From: Diploptera punctata
Lineage: Eukaryota > Arthropoda > Insecta > Blattodea > Blaberidae
NCBI GenBank assembly: GCA_030220185.1
Contig: JASPKZ010005704.1
Span: forward strand, 272,001 to 336,000
Length of the DNA: 64,000 nt
Direction of reading: 5' to 3'
Shown: positions 1 through 12,207 of the stretch, piece by piece
Layout: each line of letters starts with the position of its first letter
How positions within the stretch are numbered: position 1 is the first letter of the stretch
Notes under the pieces: model-generated
What the model was told of the DNA's origin: nothing
Seen by the model: only the letters and a program-made list of their open reading frames with translations
The model's database searches: none
Position numbers and translations under genes: made by a program

Positions 1-24
1 AAAATCTGTATATACAATAAAATA

Positions 25-63
<39 letters not shown>

Positions 64-64
64 C
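1..64 (+). repeat. (TTA)n tract, probable LINE tail at window edge
   Basis: About a dozen TTA units follow a short ...ACAATAAAATACATT lead. CR1/L2-like copies elsewhere in this window end in the same way, so this is probably the 3' tail of such a LINE whose body lies outside the window. Confidence 0.5.
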
Positions 65-621
65 ATCATTTTCATTATTGAAGTAAGCTAAGTGCGGAGG
101 CAGTACTGCATGACTTGTATTGGATAAACTTGCAACAAAAAGTAGCTTGAAGTATAGGGAGGGGGGGGGAGGGAAGTGATTTCCATTTGAGTCCGGGCAG
201 ATGTGAAAGTTCAAAGAGTTTGAGTCTCTCTTTGTCTCCCTTTCAACGACTTTTTGTTACATGGATGGCTAAATGCTTTGACCTCTATAAGTAACTAAAC
301 CCCCGGAGCTCCATTAAGAAGATGTGTCTCGCTGGTCCATGGTGTTGATCCGCTCAAAGGGAAGGTCTGGGCCTCAGATAATCCTTCAAGTGTATCACTT
401 AACAAGATACTTAATTATTCACAAACTTCATTTATCCCTCGTTAAACCCCCCCCACTTCAGTTCACAAGTGTCTTTTTTGTGTATCTTTAATTTTCTTTG
501 CCTAAACATAACCTATTTTTCTTCATGCCTGAGTCGTTTCTTTTTTCGGTTTGCATCGCTAAAATGCAGTGCTTACTTGGGGACACGCCGCTAGAACTCA
601 CATAAAGAAACTGCAAGTTTT
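65..621. other. No recognised gene
   Basis: AT-rich DNA with short G and C homopolymers (a run of G near 163, runs of C near 300 and 445). No open frame with recognisable similarity and no clear repeat was found. Confidence 0.4.
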
Positions 622-1813
622 TCATAAGTAATGCCACGAGTGATTTCCAAATTATCGATAAATTCACGACTCACGAAGTGAGGAGAGAATTTATTTAGAG
701 AATTTGGAAATCAAAGGTGGCATTTGTTAGGACTATTTAACGAATAAAATTAAGCTGTTTACTCACAAATCATTATTTAAATATAGTTATTTTAAAATAT
801 TTATATAGAAGAAGATATATGTATGGATGAACAGACAAGAATGGAAAAATGTGTTGAAACAAATGTGTAGTTAACTGTGAACATGGGTACCGGAAAAATG
901 TATATTCATTGTAAAAGCCGGAATAATAAAAAACTATTTTATGTAAATGTTTGAAAACAAATGAGAAACGATTGGTACGCTTCATTTCCTTCTTTTTGTT
1001 CATCACTGCAACCAGATCATATTATTTATTGCCAAAGGAACGCAATATTGTAAGAATGCACTCTAGTGGAGAAACAATGAAACACATCAGACTGTATATT
1101 AATTCATTTCTGATGCCCTATGACAATTATATTTTTCTGGAATGTTATTACCTGGGAAAAAGTAAATTTAAGAAAGTGCAAACAGTGGTTTCTTTTTTTT
1201 TGTGCTATAATCAATTACTACAAATCTTTTTATATTAACTCCCGCATGCGCTATGTGTTGACATTCATGCACTATATGTACAATCTGGTAGCCGTATTTC
1301 TTACGGGGTCAGTCAGTGCAAAATAATGCCATGGACTATTCAGAATGTTAAAAAGGAGGTGCTTTCTTTATTATAAAAAGTAAAAAGTAAATTATTCCCA
1401 CTACAGGCCTCAGCAGGCCCTTGGGGTAGTGGGAGGTTAAGGCTCCCATCATTTCTAGACAATCGGCACTTGATGTCAGCCGGGTTGTTAGCCCTGCGTG
1501 ACGGCCGCCTTTACCCCAGAACAAGCGTCTGATACTCATTTCTGTTAGAGGCTGAGTCGATCCAAGGGCCATAGTGCCGCCAGAAGGTTTGGGTCAGTTA
1601 AAAATCCTGACCCCACCGGGACTTGAACCCTCGACCTTCCGACTTGTAGCGCAGTGCCTTAACCACTACGCTACGGCGTGCCCCTTTCTTTATTATGTTA
1701 AACTTTATTTGGTAAATTCTAGGCGAAACACGACTGTGATTGGTTGTAAATAAAAAATCATTGAAATGTGTTTGGTTATTGACTCCCACCATTTGGGGCA
1801 TGAGTTAAATACT
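622..1813 (+). mobile_element. Element X, copy 1, interrupted by a SINE
   Basis: X is a non-coding repeat of about 740 bp found at least seven more times in the window. It begins TCATAAGTAATGCCACGAGT, carries a long near-terminal hairpin (arms of about 45 bp around the core CTCACGAAGTGAG), then a body, and ends GAGTTAAATAGTC. The end is the inverse of GACTATTTAAC just after the hairpin, so a short inverted repeat encloses the body. This copy is split by a SINE at 1375-1683. The frames in it show no similarity and differ between copies, so it is treated as a non-autonomous DNA element of unknown superfamily. Confidence 0.7.
1375..1683 (-). mobile_element. SINE-A, tRNA-derived, full copy with target duplication
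   Basis: Read on the minus strand it starts with a tRNA-like head containing an A-box-like TAGCGTAGTGG and a B-box-like GGTTCAAGTCC, the two internal RNA polymerase III promoter elements, then a body of about 230 bp and a TTACTTTT-type tail. It is bounded by a perfect 13-bp duplication, CTTTCTTTATTAT, at 1362-1374 and 1684-1696. It sits inside element X, so it is younger than that copy. Further copies lie at 31026-31329 and 52265-52566. Confidence 0.85.
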
Positions 1814-1825
1814 CAAAACAAATTA

Positions 1826-2041
1826 TTACATATGATTACAAAACTACCGCGTGTAACACCGGTTGACATATTACATGATCAAACGGGCCTAGAAACAATC
1901 GAGGAGTATATTAAACGAATGACTCTTAAATTTTATAATACATGTGAAGGCCATGATAATCCACTCGTGGCATCGCTGGGAACCTATGAAACAGCCAGTA
2001 TCAAACACAAGCGTCCAAAATGGATCCTGGACAATACTTGA
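1826..2041 (+). pseudogene. Jockey-like LINE, C-terminal remnant of ORF2
   Basis: About 70 codons read RVTPVDILHDQTGLETI followed by an IKRMTLKFYN segment and ending KHKRPKWIL and a stop. The order RVTP..LL...GL.TI / FY / KYKRPK.IL is typical of the extreme C-terminus of Jockey-clade reverse transcriptase proteins, downstream of the RT domain. No endonuclease or RT motif precedes it: it abuts element X, so it is a heavily 5'-truncated copy. Assignment to Jockey rests on remembered motif order. Confidence 0.6.
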
Positions 2042-2666
2042 CTGGTGAAAGCTGATGGGGCACACACACAAACACAACACAGAAACACATTACACAATTA
2101 TTCAATTATAATTACAACATTGGCATATAATGTGCATTAATAAAATATATAAATACAACAAATTAAAAACTAATAACTAATCTTACTGCTGCAGGTTCAT
2201 CCCACCAGTTCCAGAGAAACTGACGTCACCTCACAACTACAGATAGAACAACAACAACTGAAGAGTAAAAAAAAATTAAAAAATGCACGTTACCATAATT
2301 GTATGAATAATTGTAATAATCTGAAATGTACGCACATTATATTTAAATAAAGAGAAGCCTGGATGCCCTCCCAATGTAGAGTCATCCGAAAGCCAAACTT
2401 GGCAAGATCCCGCGTGATCGACTATTCCGATTGAGGTTTTAAGCGGTTTCCCTCAATCCAAAGAGCAAATGCTGGAATAGAACCCCAAAAGGTCCGCTTC
2501 CGACTTCACTCTGCTAATTAACTTCAAATTTGAATTCATAATTTAAACCGGGGCTAATGTATTTTACAGGAACCCGGGGTTCTACCTATTAAGGAGGACC
2601 AAAATGGATCGCTCACCGCCAACACTTTAGTGATGTCCGCAGAGCTTTCCATCTATCTATCTATCT
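2042..2666. other. Jockey-like 3' flank and unassigned DNA ending in (ATCT)n
   Basis: After the stop there is a CA-rich stretch (2063-2100), then DNA of unknown origin. A short (ATCT)4 tract at 2651-2666 could be the tail of a small retroposon starting near 2345. No gene is visible. Confidence 0.35.
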
Positions 2667-2681
2667 AACTTCTTGTGTTAC

Positions 2682-3405
2682 TTACTTACTTACTCACTGG
2701 CACTATCGAACCCGTAGGTTCATGGCCGCGCGGACATAAGCTCTCCATACATCCCTATCCTGAGCTAATGCTTTCCAATCATTCCCTGTATAATCTACTA
2801 CCCTCAAATCATAGTTAATGTTGTTCTCCCACCTCATTCTTGGTCTACCAACTAGGCGCTTTCCCTCTGGCTTTCCTACAAGAAGCTTCCATGCACGTCT
2901 TTCATTCCCCATACGCGCAACATGTCCTGCCCATCGCAGTCTACGAGACTTAACTGTTCTTATTATATCTGGCTTCCTATAAAGACCATGTAGTTCATTG
3001 TTATGTAGTCTTCTCCATTCACCTGTCTGTTCATCTCTCTTTGGTCTAAAAATTTTCCTAAGTACTTTATTCTCAAATACTTGTAATCTCCTTTCCTCCC
3101 TTAAAGTAAGAGTCCATGTTTCGCATCCATATAATATAACTGGTAGAATAATGGTTTTATATATTTTCAGCTTAACATTTTTTGAAAGAAGTTGGGACAT
3201 CAAAAGTCTCTGCAATACATAATAGCACGCATTTCCAGAATTGAGCCTATGTTTAATTTCTTTGTGCGTCTCATTCCTATTTGTGATTATTGTTCCTAGG
3301 TATTTGAATTCAGCCACTTCCTGAAAATTTCCCTCATTTGTCATTAGCTGTCCATTTCCATTATATATTGAATTTCTACGTGTGACCATATATTTAGTTT
3401 TACTG
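2682..3405 (-). mobile_element. RTE-type LINE, 5'-truncated copy with 15-bp target duplication
   Basis: The minus strand encodes the C-terminal part of the RTE protein described at 55969-59232: a region with YLGTIITNR, the GCETWTL block, RRLRWAGHVARM and the GRPRMRWEN block ending MNLRVR. The open frame spans 2703-3389. The 3' end is the RTE tail of GTAA units (TTACTTACTTAC on the plus strand). Perfect duplications AACTTCTTGTGTTAC lie at 2667-2681 and 3406-3420, so this is a target-primed insertion truncated before the RT catalytic centre. The frame is almost intact, suggesting it is not old, but without the endonuclease and YADD motif it cannot be functional. Confidence 0.9.
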
Positions 3406-3420
3406 AACTTCTTGTGTTAC

Positions 3421-3747
3421 GTTCAGTAATTTTTTCTGACCTGACAGTAGCTACTGTTATGTAATCTGAAATATTCGTCTCGCAGAAGATGCTTAAACTC
3501 GTAAAGTCCAATTTACGCTCCAAATTCGCTATTTTGGGGAATATTATCATTATTTTGTTAAATATATCGATTGTAACCAGTCTAGTTGCGAGAAAACAGA
3601 AATTACTGTCAACAGAGAATTTTTCATATTTTGGAGTCCACGTAAACCTCTATTCGTTATTATTCCATTTTCCAGATTTGCGGAATGTCTTTCTTTTGAC
3701 TAATTAACTCATGCCGGCTCGAAAAATAGACATCAAAACGGAGATAA
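3421..3747. other. No recognised gene
   Basis: Short AT-rich interval between the RTE copy and a CR1/L2-like copy. Nothing recognisable was seen. Confidence 0.35.
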
Positions 3748-4730
3748 GTTGTACCAATTACTCCCATATCCCACTTTTTGATTATTGTGATACTCTTTTT
3801 ACTGACCTAAATACTGTTCTTACCCAAAGACTTCAACGTGTTCACAATTCTTGCATACGTAGATTTGATCACGTTACACCATCCCTGGAACAATTGTCAT
3901 GGCTTCGTCTTCAAGATCGTAGAACCATCCATTCCCTATGCCTACTCTATAACATATTACACACATCTTTACCTTATTATTTATCACACCGCTTCACTAA
4001 ACTTTCTGATACACATAACTTAGATACCCGATCCCTTGAGCACAGTGTCCTTTATATCCCTCCTCATCATACTACCTATTATTCGAAATCTTTTACAGTT
4101 TCTCTTGCTAGAACATGGAATTCACTTCCACCCTATGTCAGAGACTGCCAAACTTTACCATCTTTCAGAAATAAATTGAAAATAAAATCACTAACAGAAA
4201 CAACTCACTAATACTACTTTTTAAGAATTAATAATGCGTTTTTGCATTATTTAATAAAAATAGACTTAGGATTTGTTAATATATTTACCTAATGCCTTGT
4301 ATAAAAAGCGTAGATTAATTCATTGTAGTATTTTTTTTCTCTTCTTTTTATGCATAGTAGATTCGAGCTGTTATTCCTTTTTTATTCATTGTATCATTAA
4401 TTTAATTTTAATTGTATTTAGTTTCATTCTATTATTAGACATTAATTTCATTATTATTCAATATGACAGATAATGAATTGTTCAATAACTATTATTGTAA
4501 CTTTTTTTTGTATTCATATGTAACATGTTTGTCCTGTCTAATATGACTACTATTGTAATTATTTTGTATTCATGTGTAACATATGTTTGTCCTGTTTTAT
4601 ATGACTATTATTGTATTTTTTTTGTATTCATATGTAACATATGCTTGTTCTGGTGAGTGGAAGAGAAGGCCACATGGTCTTAACTCCACCAGGCTAAATA
4701 AATAAATAAATAAAAAAATAAAATAAACTT
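3748..4730 (+). mobile_element. CR1/L2-like LINE (family V), 3' third
   Basis: An open frame to 4211 reads PLFDYCDTLFTDL, then SWLRLQDRRTIHSLCLLY, then FTVSLARTWNSLPPYVRDC. This order (FDYCD...LQRVHNSCIR...WLRL.DRRT.H...R.WNSLP) is that of the thumb and C-terminal region after the RT domain in the CR1/L2 group. The 3' UTR contains the line-up GAGTGGAAGAGAAGGCC...TTAACTC shared with copies at 17441, 25013, 29522 and 61073, and it ends in AATA repeats from about 4695. The endonuclease and RT core are absent (5' truncation). Exact clade within the CR1 group cannot be settled by eye. Confidence 0.75.
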
Positions 4731-5326
4731 AAAGCTAATCCATACAAGAGCTTTGTGGCCCTGGAAAGAGGTTTGAAGGCAATGTCTAATCTACAAGTAA
4801 TATGAGAGAACACTGCATAAAAATGTTCATATTATAAGCATTTTTCAATACAAAACGGCGAGAAAGTATCTAGCTAGCTGTGATTCAATACGTCACAAAG
4901 AATACCTAATTCATTTGTTACTTCTTGTTTTAAGAGTTACTTTGTTTAAAAAAACGTATGTTTCGAGTGGGAAATTAATTACCGACATAAAAGAAGTTTT
5001 CTCGTACAATTTGCAGACTTGAAAATGTTTCAAAGTTCCTTCGCCATGTTGAATATTCAACTGAGTGTTTACGGTGTGGACATGAAAATTTCAACTTATT
5101 ATTTCAAGTGTTTGTCCCTCCGAGTCTCAATCTACCCTTGTTAATTAATTTTAAAACAACTCTAGGGCCCGCAGTGTCTACCCCCAACCACCCACACAAT
5201 ACAAAAACTGCTGCTAACAAAAGTATATTGCATGGAGTTTTAGAATTTTTTGCAGGATTCCTAAAAAAACACTGAGAAGTACCAGAGGCATTGACCGAGG
5301 CGGTTGAAACAGTTGTGTGTTTGTGT
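4731..5326. other. No recognised gene
   Basis: AT-rich DNA without a frame of note. It contains a CCCCCAACCACCC stretch near 5180 but no repeat shared with the rest of the window was recognised. Confidence 0.35.
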
Positions 5327-6330
5327 TTTTGCGCGACAGTGCGTTTTGTCGTGCTTACAGCAATGGCCGATCATGATTGAAAGTTCAACTTCCTACATTT
5401 CGGGGTTGCCAACCTAAATAACTATCCTGTAATATTACATTTACACCCACGTGCGGGAAGTAAAACTACTGTCCTCTTGTATATTACGTAAATGTCTTCT
5501 TCTTCTTCCTTCCAAGTATTAGGCGAAAGCCTGTTACGACCCTATATAAAATTTTCCCTCCAGCGTTTCATAGGACGGCCCAGTGATCTTTGTCCTCTTG
5601 GTATATAATTATAAACAACTTTGGGGATCCGATTTGAACTCATTCTTTCAAGATGGTGTTTCCAATTTAGTTGTTACTGTTTAATATATTCCAAAATTGG
5701 CGTAGTCTTCAATTCTTTTTAGATATCGGTGTTCCTTTTCCGATCCCATCTGGTGTAACCCGCTGTTCTGCGCATGAATCTCATTTCACAAGCCGTTATT
5801 CTGCTTTCATGTTGTCTTTTTAGTGTCCATGCTTCACTACCATAGGTCAACACTGGTCTAGCCAAAGTGTTATATAAACGTAATCTGGTGTTTTTTTTGT
5901 ACAAAGGATGGTTTCAATTTTACCACAATGTATATATAGAAAATATCCAAAAGGTAGTGTTAATATACATTATACGAAACAAATAACTGAATTTTTAATG
6001 AACTGAACTTTATTTGAAACAATATAAAACAATAAATATGTACTTGCCGCCATTTGATGACTGATTGGTGTTACCGCCTGCTGTAGACTTAACTAATAAA
6101 CACTGCCCACACTGTTAACGTTAGTCAGTTGTTTATAATGAACGCAAATATTTCCAACAAATATATTATTTTACTATTATTTATTATTTTGAACACACCA
6201 ATAATGTACAACGCTGGTTTGTGAAGTTTTTTTACAGAATCTCGGAGATTAAAAACCTCGGTTTTCAAACATTTCCTCGCTTCTGTAAAAACCACTTCCC
6301 AATCTCGCATCGTAATATAGGCCCCCTACT
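5327..6330 (+). mobile_element. Element Y, copy 1, interrupted by a LINE fragment
   Basis: Element Y is a non-coding repeat seen twice. It starts with a GCGCGACAGTGCGTTTTGTCG segment (5330), shares the blocks CATTTCGGGGTTGCCAACC and CACCCACGTGCGGGAAGTAA with 30865-31020, and resumes at about 5926 with AAAATATCCAAAAGGTAGTG up to CGCATCGTAATATA. Its right part has an imperfect hairpin around TTAAAAACCTCG. The interruption at 5489-5925 is a LINE 3' fragment. The other copy is interrupted at nearly the same place by SINE-A. Confidence 0.65.
5489..5925 (-). pseudogene. LINE C-terminal fragment inside Y
   Basis: The minus strand reads LRLYNTLARPVLTYGSEAWTL followed by ACEMRFMRRTAGYTRWD (5719-5904). 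This is the post-RT block of RTE-like LINEs (RPVLTYGSE.WT...EMRFLR...G). The frame is broken downstream. The 3' end is a CTT-rich tail at about 5497. It is a short, 5'-truncated copy of a family different from the main RTE. Confidence 0.65.
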
Positions 6331-6588
6331 ATCGAGACTTGTATTCCGAACATCCTGGTTCAAATAATAGTCCCGGGCAACTTGACTCGCTTTTTTCCTG
6401 GCTTTCCTTTGACCCCAATGCAAATTCTTATATGCAATTACATTACCAGGATCATAAGAATAATTGAGAGTCCAAAACAATGAACTTTCAGAAAAAAACA
6501 TTATAAACAAAACACAAATATGCATTCAATTGGACACAACAACGAATTCTCTAAGTGATATGGCTTGAATATTACAGCGTCCACACAC

Positions 6589-6652
<64 letters not shown>

Positions 6653-6810
6653 TGTAACATAACAGAATCGATGAGGAAGCAGAGCAAAGACATGGATCTC
6701 GATACGTAGAAGAATCTCAAGTCTGAAATTACAGGTCTCTTATAAATTTTGTTTTTCTTTTCTTGAGATTTGAATCGCAACGTTAATAACCTGAGATGTT
6801 AAAGCAGGAC
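6331..6810. repeat. Unassigned DNA with a (TAA)n tract
   Basis: A (TAA)n microsatellite of about 20 units lies at 6589-6650. The flanks show no recognisable gene. A poly-isoleucine frame across the tract is an artefact of the repeat. Confidence 0.6.
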
Positions 6811-7840
<1,030 letters not shown>

Positions 7841-8161
7841 TGCAAAATGTCTGCGATCATACTTTTAAACAGGTAAGATATTACAAGTATCGGGAGATAT
7901 AAGTTGGCGGAGGTAAATAAAAACTGTAAGATATCAAGACTCCTGTATGGCTTCATTAATTTCCTGACTGCTCGTAGAGCCCGCTGCTTCTATCTGCTGC
8001 AAACATTTCTCATGTAAGACGGGTTACACCTGATGACATATTACAAACAGCACCTTAGCATTCCATTCATTTTATAGTTTTCTATTTGCTTTACAATACT
8101 GCATCAGATATTTTTATGTTTGACAATTTTCCTCATTACTGAGGCTTTTCTCCAAAAGATC
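7841..8161. other. No recognised gene
   Basis: Unassigned AT-rich DNA. A short GTTACACCTGATGACATATTAC segment near 8025 resembles part of the Jockey-like remnant at 1850 but is too short to call. Confidence 0.35.
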
Positions 8162-8169
8162 CTAATAAC

Positions 8170-8869
8170 TAGGGAAAGGCAATTAATGATTTTGCATCTT
8201 TTTCTTATCAAGGTTGAAACATTGCTTGCATATATAAAAATGTATGACAATAAAAAACGGATTAAATAGAAGCAATTCATTAGAGAATTTTTTTGCATTT
8301 TCTCAACTTTTTTAGGAATAGGTCATTTTTTGGCAATTTTTATGTCATTTTGAGAATTTTTTACACTTTTCCGGAAGGCTGTGGCATTATTTGTATTTGA
8401 TTTAAGATTTTTTATTATAATTCAGTATTTTTCCTTGTCAATACAATTTCTTGGAATTAAGTAGTTGTTTTGCTAACTACTACCCCTATTTTCAAGGTAT
8501 GTGCATAATGAACTTGCCCAATTTCTTAGAGCTTATGCTAGCTTCTACCCTTATTCTGATTGTTAACTGCAATTCAAAATTGTTGTAAAAGTGTACTGTG
8601 TAATTGAAATGGATTTTCTGCAATAAAAGGTACTGTAACATGTATGTTTTAACTACTTTTCTTTTAATATTTTGATGTTAAGTTAAATTTTATGTAATTC
8701 AGTAATCAAGTGAGTACTTAATCTAATAAATAGTATTTTTATTGGCAATTCTTCACTTTGTATTCGTCATTTTTTATTTTATTGGTTATTTTTGCATTTT
8801 TTAGGTCTTAAATGAATTTTTTATTTTGAATTTTTTACCAATTTATAGGTCATTAAATGCCTTGCCCTA
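8170..8869. mobile_element. hAT-like non-autonomous element with 8-bp target duplication
   Basis: The two ends are inverted: TAGGGAAAGGCAATTAATGA on the left and the reverse complement of TAGGGCAAGGCATTTAATGA on the right. They are flanked by a perfect 8-bp duplication CTAATAAC at 8162-8169 and 8870-8877. Eight-base duplications with TIRs starting YAGGG are characteristic of the hAT superfamily. The 700-bp interior has many ATTTTTT-type motifs near both ends but no transposase frame, so it would need a transposase in trans. Confidence 0.75.
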
Positions 8870-8870
8870 C

Positions 8871-8962
8871 TAATAACTAACTAACTAACTAACTCACTCC
8901 TGGCACTATCGAACCAGTAGGTCCATTGCCGCGTGGATATAAGCTCTCTGTAGAGAGAGTTC
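8871..8962 (-). mobile_element. RTE 3'-end fragment
   Basis: TAACTAACTAACTCACT followed by CTGGCACTATCGAACC and the AAGCTCTC block matches the last 70-80 bp of the RTE at 59160-59232 in reverse orientation, including the tetranucleotide tail. Only this stub is present; it abuts the hAT-like element, and its tail overlaps that element's target duplication. Confidence 0.75.
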
Positions 8963-8964
8963 CG

Positions 8965-9345
8965 ATCATGGCCGTATTTTTCTAATCACGTCCGACGTTA
9001 CCTGAATAACACCATTCCAGGACGTTGGATTGGAGAGAGGAGGAGTAGAAGATCAACTTCATTACCGGTGGCCTTCCAGGTCACCAGACCTAACCCTGTG
9101 TGATTTTTATCTGTGGGGTTACGTAAAAGACCGTGTTTTTATCCCCCCCTATGCCTGACACTCTTGAAAATCTGCGACATCGAATTATTTAGCTGTGAAT
9201 TCGGTAACCAGAGAACAGCTTAATCGTGTTTGGCAAGAAATGAGCCGTCGTGTGTAACACATGGTGCTCATATTGGATGCATAAATTAGTGAAATTTGAA
9301 CTTTTCTTTTTCCAGGTACGTTGAAATTGTGTTTCTGTTTTTTGT
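8965..9345 (+). pseudogene. Tc1/mariner-like transposase, C-terminal remnant
   Basis: Across frames one reads GRWIG, then W/P..RSPDLTLCDFYLWGYVKDRVF, then DTLENLRHRI. PRSPDL.P.DFFLWG is the block carrying the last catalytic acidic residue region of Tc1/mariner superfamily transposases. Several frameshifts break it. No terminal inverted repeat was found here, so it is a relic. It may belong to the same group as 27818-28690 and 52876-53464. Confidence 0.65.
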
Positions 9346-9389
9346 AGTTTGGAAGAAATAAATGTTTCTTCTGAATAACCCTATATTCT

Positions 9390-9779
9390 ATGATGATCTT
9401 GTAGAAGATTTCCGGGCTGTTGTCCGTGGTCTTGAGGCTTGTAGTTCCCCGACGTTTCGCTAGAGACTGCGTCCGGCATCCTCAAGGGTTGTCTTGAGAC
9501 TGACAATTTTGTCGACTACCTGCTCTATTTATACATTTATCCGCGACGTGTTCTCTGCGCGGTCCGTTACTTCGTAAATTGTATCTGCCTTCTGGTTGGT
9601 TAACATTAGAGTCTTCCATTGCACCAATGAGGTTGCTGTCTGATGTTTTACTAGAACAAAATTGTCAGTCTCAAGAAAACCCTTGAGGATGCCGGACGCA
9701 GTCTCCGGCAAAACGTCGGGGAACTACAAGCCTCAAGACCACGGCCAACAGCCCGGAAATATTCTACAAGATCATCATA
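9390..9779. repeat. Penelope-like terminal inverted repeat with ribozyme-like core
   Basis: Two arms of about 123 bp, 9390-9512 and 9656-9779, are inverted copies separated by 143 bp. Each arm contains TTGAGGA, a GC-rich hairpin GCCGGA...TCCGGC, then a (G/A)AAA box followed by CGTCGGGG. That is the order of a hammerhead ribozyme core (CUGANGA, helix II, GAAA, short helix III, GUC). The first core base is U instead of C in both arms, and the right arm has AAAA for GAAA, so activity is unlikely. Known Penelope-like retroelements carry hammerhead motifs in their terminal repeats. Confidence 0.5.
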
Positions 9780-9799
9780 ATAACTCCGGCCGTGAAAGC

Positions 9800-10553
9800 C
9801 TAAGTCTATATAATAAACCTATATTCATTTTTTACTTATGACACAATTTTGTACTTACAGTTACTGTACGTTATAATGACGAGTGTTGGCTATATTGTTA
9901 TTTATACAAGGCCTGGTTAGAAAAAATATATTTTGTGACATCGAACGAATGTGGGAGGAAACGCTATATTTTGTAAAGGCAGATATTTTAAACGAAATGA
10001 GTTGAGAGGGATCATTTGTTAGCGACACAACAGGAAGTATAGAGCGGGGTACAAACGAACCGAATCGCATTTCTAGCAACACCAATATGTTTGGTATTGT
10101 CATGGCAAGTGAACTGATTGCGAAATCGATCCGTGGACATCGATATTGGCACGGTAAAGTGAAACTACCAGTAATGGGCAATCAATTAGGTGTAGAACAC
10201 CAGCAGCACAAATCGCTTTACGAACACGTCTCTTATGTTACGTAATAATCCGATAATCTACGCAGTTCTTCGTGTGAAACGTTCAGTAATAACACTCATT
10301 TATATTCAACATAGACTAATAAATAATTTTCAAAACTAGTTATAATGGCTCAACATATGTGTACCGATATTAGGTCTAGGCATTGTTTCCCAGTATATAA
10401 TAATAAAAATCTATCTTATTCAAACGCAATATAGGTCAAAATATAAAAAGAGTAATAATAATCCGAATTATACCGAGTTTAGATTCAAAATAATTAGGGA
10501 ACCATTTTTAGTATAATGAAAATAGAAATAAATACATAACTAGAACAATATAC

Positions 10554-10593
<40 letters not shown>

Positions 10594-11088
10594 GCTTAAT
10601 AAATTACATACATCATAAAGTTATTACTCTGGAAAAGTCAAGTATAACTCATGGGTTTTCACCGGCCGCGTGCCGAATACAATGGGGAAAGGAATCCGAA
10701 AAGTCCCTTTGTAACAAAAGACACGGAACGGTAGCGTACCTGTGAAACTCGACATGAAATCCCCTTACCACCGATCTAACATGACATTTTACACAATAAG
10801 ATCTTGACATGACAGGTGACCTTCTTTATCGGAGACGCGGCATTCGCAAAGTCGTTATAGGAAAAATAAATATAATTAGTTCGGCCAACATACGAAAAAA
10901 TTATGGAGGTTTTGAACTTCCCTCAGTACTGGAGGGGAATGGGCGTAAAGCCAGCCCCAAACTTGTAAAATTGGTTAATTTATAAGGAGGTACAAAGCAG
11001 ATATATGTGGGCGGGATCATTTAAAACACCTACTAACCAACTAAAATTATTCGCGACAAGTATCGCCACATCAGGTTTAGTGGTAGCT
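9800..11088. other. No recognised gene; (TA)n at 10553-10593
   Basis: Mixed-composition DNA. The only clear feature is an imperfect (TA)n tract at about 10553-10593. A minus-strand frame at 9861-10181 has no recognisable motif. A CGGCCGTGAAAGCCT string at 9786 is shared with a LINE tail at 38643. Confidence 0.4.
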
Positions 11089-11240
11089 AGCCCCTACATC
11101 TAACAGGGCACACTTGCTCGTTAGCTAATCGTTAACTATTAGTTGTTAGCCCTCTGCCTAACAGGGCCGCCGTTGGGAGTTAGTCCGATGTCTTACAGGA
11201 CACACTAGTTGTAGGCCCTACGTCTAACAGGGCACATTAC
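11089..11240 (+). repeat. Cluster of four related hairpins
   Basis: Four segments have the form GCCCTAC(A/G)TCTAACAGGGC: near 11090, 11148, 11187 and 11214. Each can fold with GCCC pairing to GGGC. The third has GTCC...GGAC, a change on both sides that keeps the pairing. Spacings of roughly 27-60 bp are irregular, so this is a degenerate array and not a neat tandem repeat. Function unknown. Confidence 0.45.
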
Positions 11241-11829
11241 CAGATCATCTCCTACATTGTGCTTTGGAGCTCTAGAGAACGCAGTAGGAGGGCCGACCAG
11301 TGTAATATACCTGGAAAAATAAAAGTAGGGAACTGTGTTAACTCCACTGGCGGCCTCCAGTGATTTCCGATTACGTATTTTTTTCGCTTCTAATCTGCCT
11401 TGCGCCACCTTTGATGAGAATCAAGCTCTGACCGAACCATAAACCCGAGCAGTCCGGAGCATTTAAACTGGCCATTTACCATATCCTGGACATCAAACCT
11501 ACACCAACCCGATTATAAAAATCCCGTCCCACGTGTCTCCCAACAGTGAGGAATATATCCAAGTAACCTTACGCCAATAAAAATCCCGTCCCATATTGTT
11601 ACTTCTACTGTATTCAGTGAAAGCTCCTTAATCGCGGGGGATATGTTCACTAAATACAGAAACCGGGAATATGGAATAGTAAACACTGGTCAACAGTGGT
11701 TTTGTTGCCCTTGCTATACGATTAATTTCTGGTATATTATGCTCACAATTCATGACACCTATCAATGAAGATTTGCTCTGGTTTTTTTAATCCTTATTTT
11801 CATTTTACACTACAACATAGAGGAAATTA
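11241..11829. other. No recognised gene
   Basis: Contains two copies of TAAAAATCCCGTCCCA, near 11515 and 11577, but no recognisable coding segment. Confidence 0.35.
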
Positions 11830-12207
11830 TAAGGTTCTCGCAAGACCAGTTATATGATAGGCGTTCGTGCAAGCATGGACACTACGAAGAGAGAAGAGAT
11901 GAACGCCGAATCAAACAGCAAGTGAGCTACGATTTAGGTGCCGGAAACCAGGCGCACACAAAGTGGGACCATAAAAGAAATTAGGAAATTATGGAAGAGT
12001 TGGATGTAGAACGCATTTTTCACCATATACAAAACTACCAGAACAAGTGGAAAGCCCATCTTCAACGAATCCGTCTCATAGAATTCCAAAAGCCATACTT
12101 CGCTACTGCCCCCAAGGCAGAAGATCGCTGGGACGTCCAAAAAGAGTTGATTCCTCTTTGAGACCGTAATAGGACACACGGCCTAGTTGCATGGATGATG
12201 ATGATGT
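11830..12207 (+). pseudogene. LINE 3' terminus, decayed
   Basis: Fragments such as RKEIRKLWKSWM and CPQGRRSLGRPKR, in broken frames, match the end of RTE-like LINE proteins (a W..HL.R... stretch then GRRS.GRP). The piece ends in a GATGATGATGATG tail at 12195-12207, the usual tail of such copies here. Frames are heavily damaged. Confidence 0.5.

Noticed and set aside
951..1326. Frames in element X (also 14215-14472, 62124-62327)
   Set aside because: Not maintained across copies and lacking any recognisable motif.
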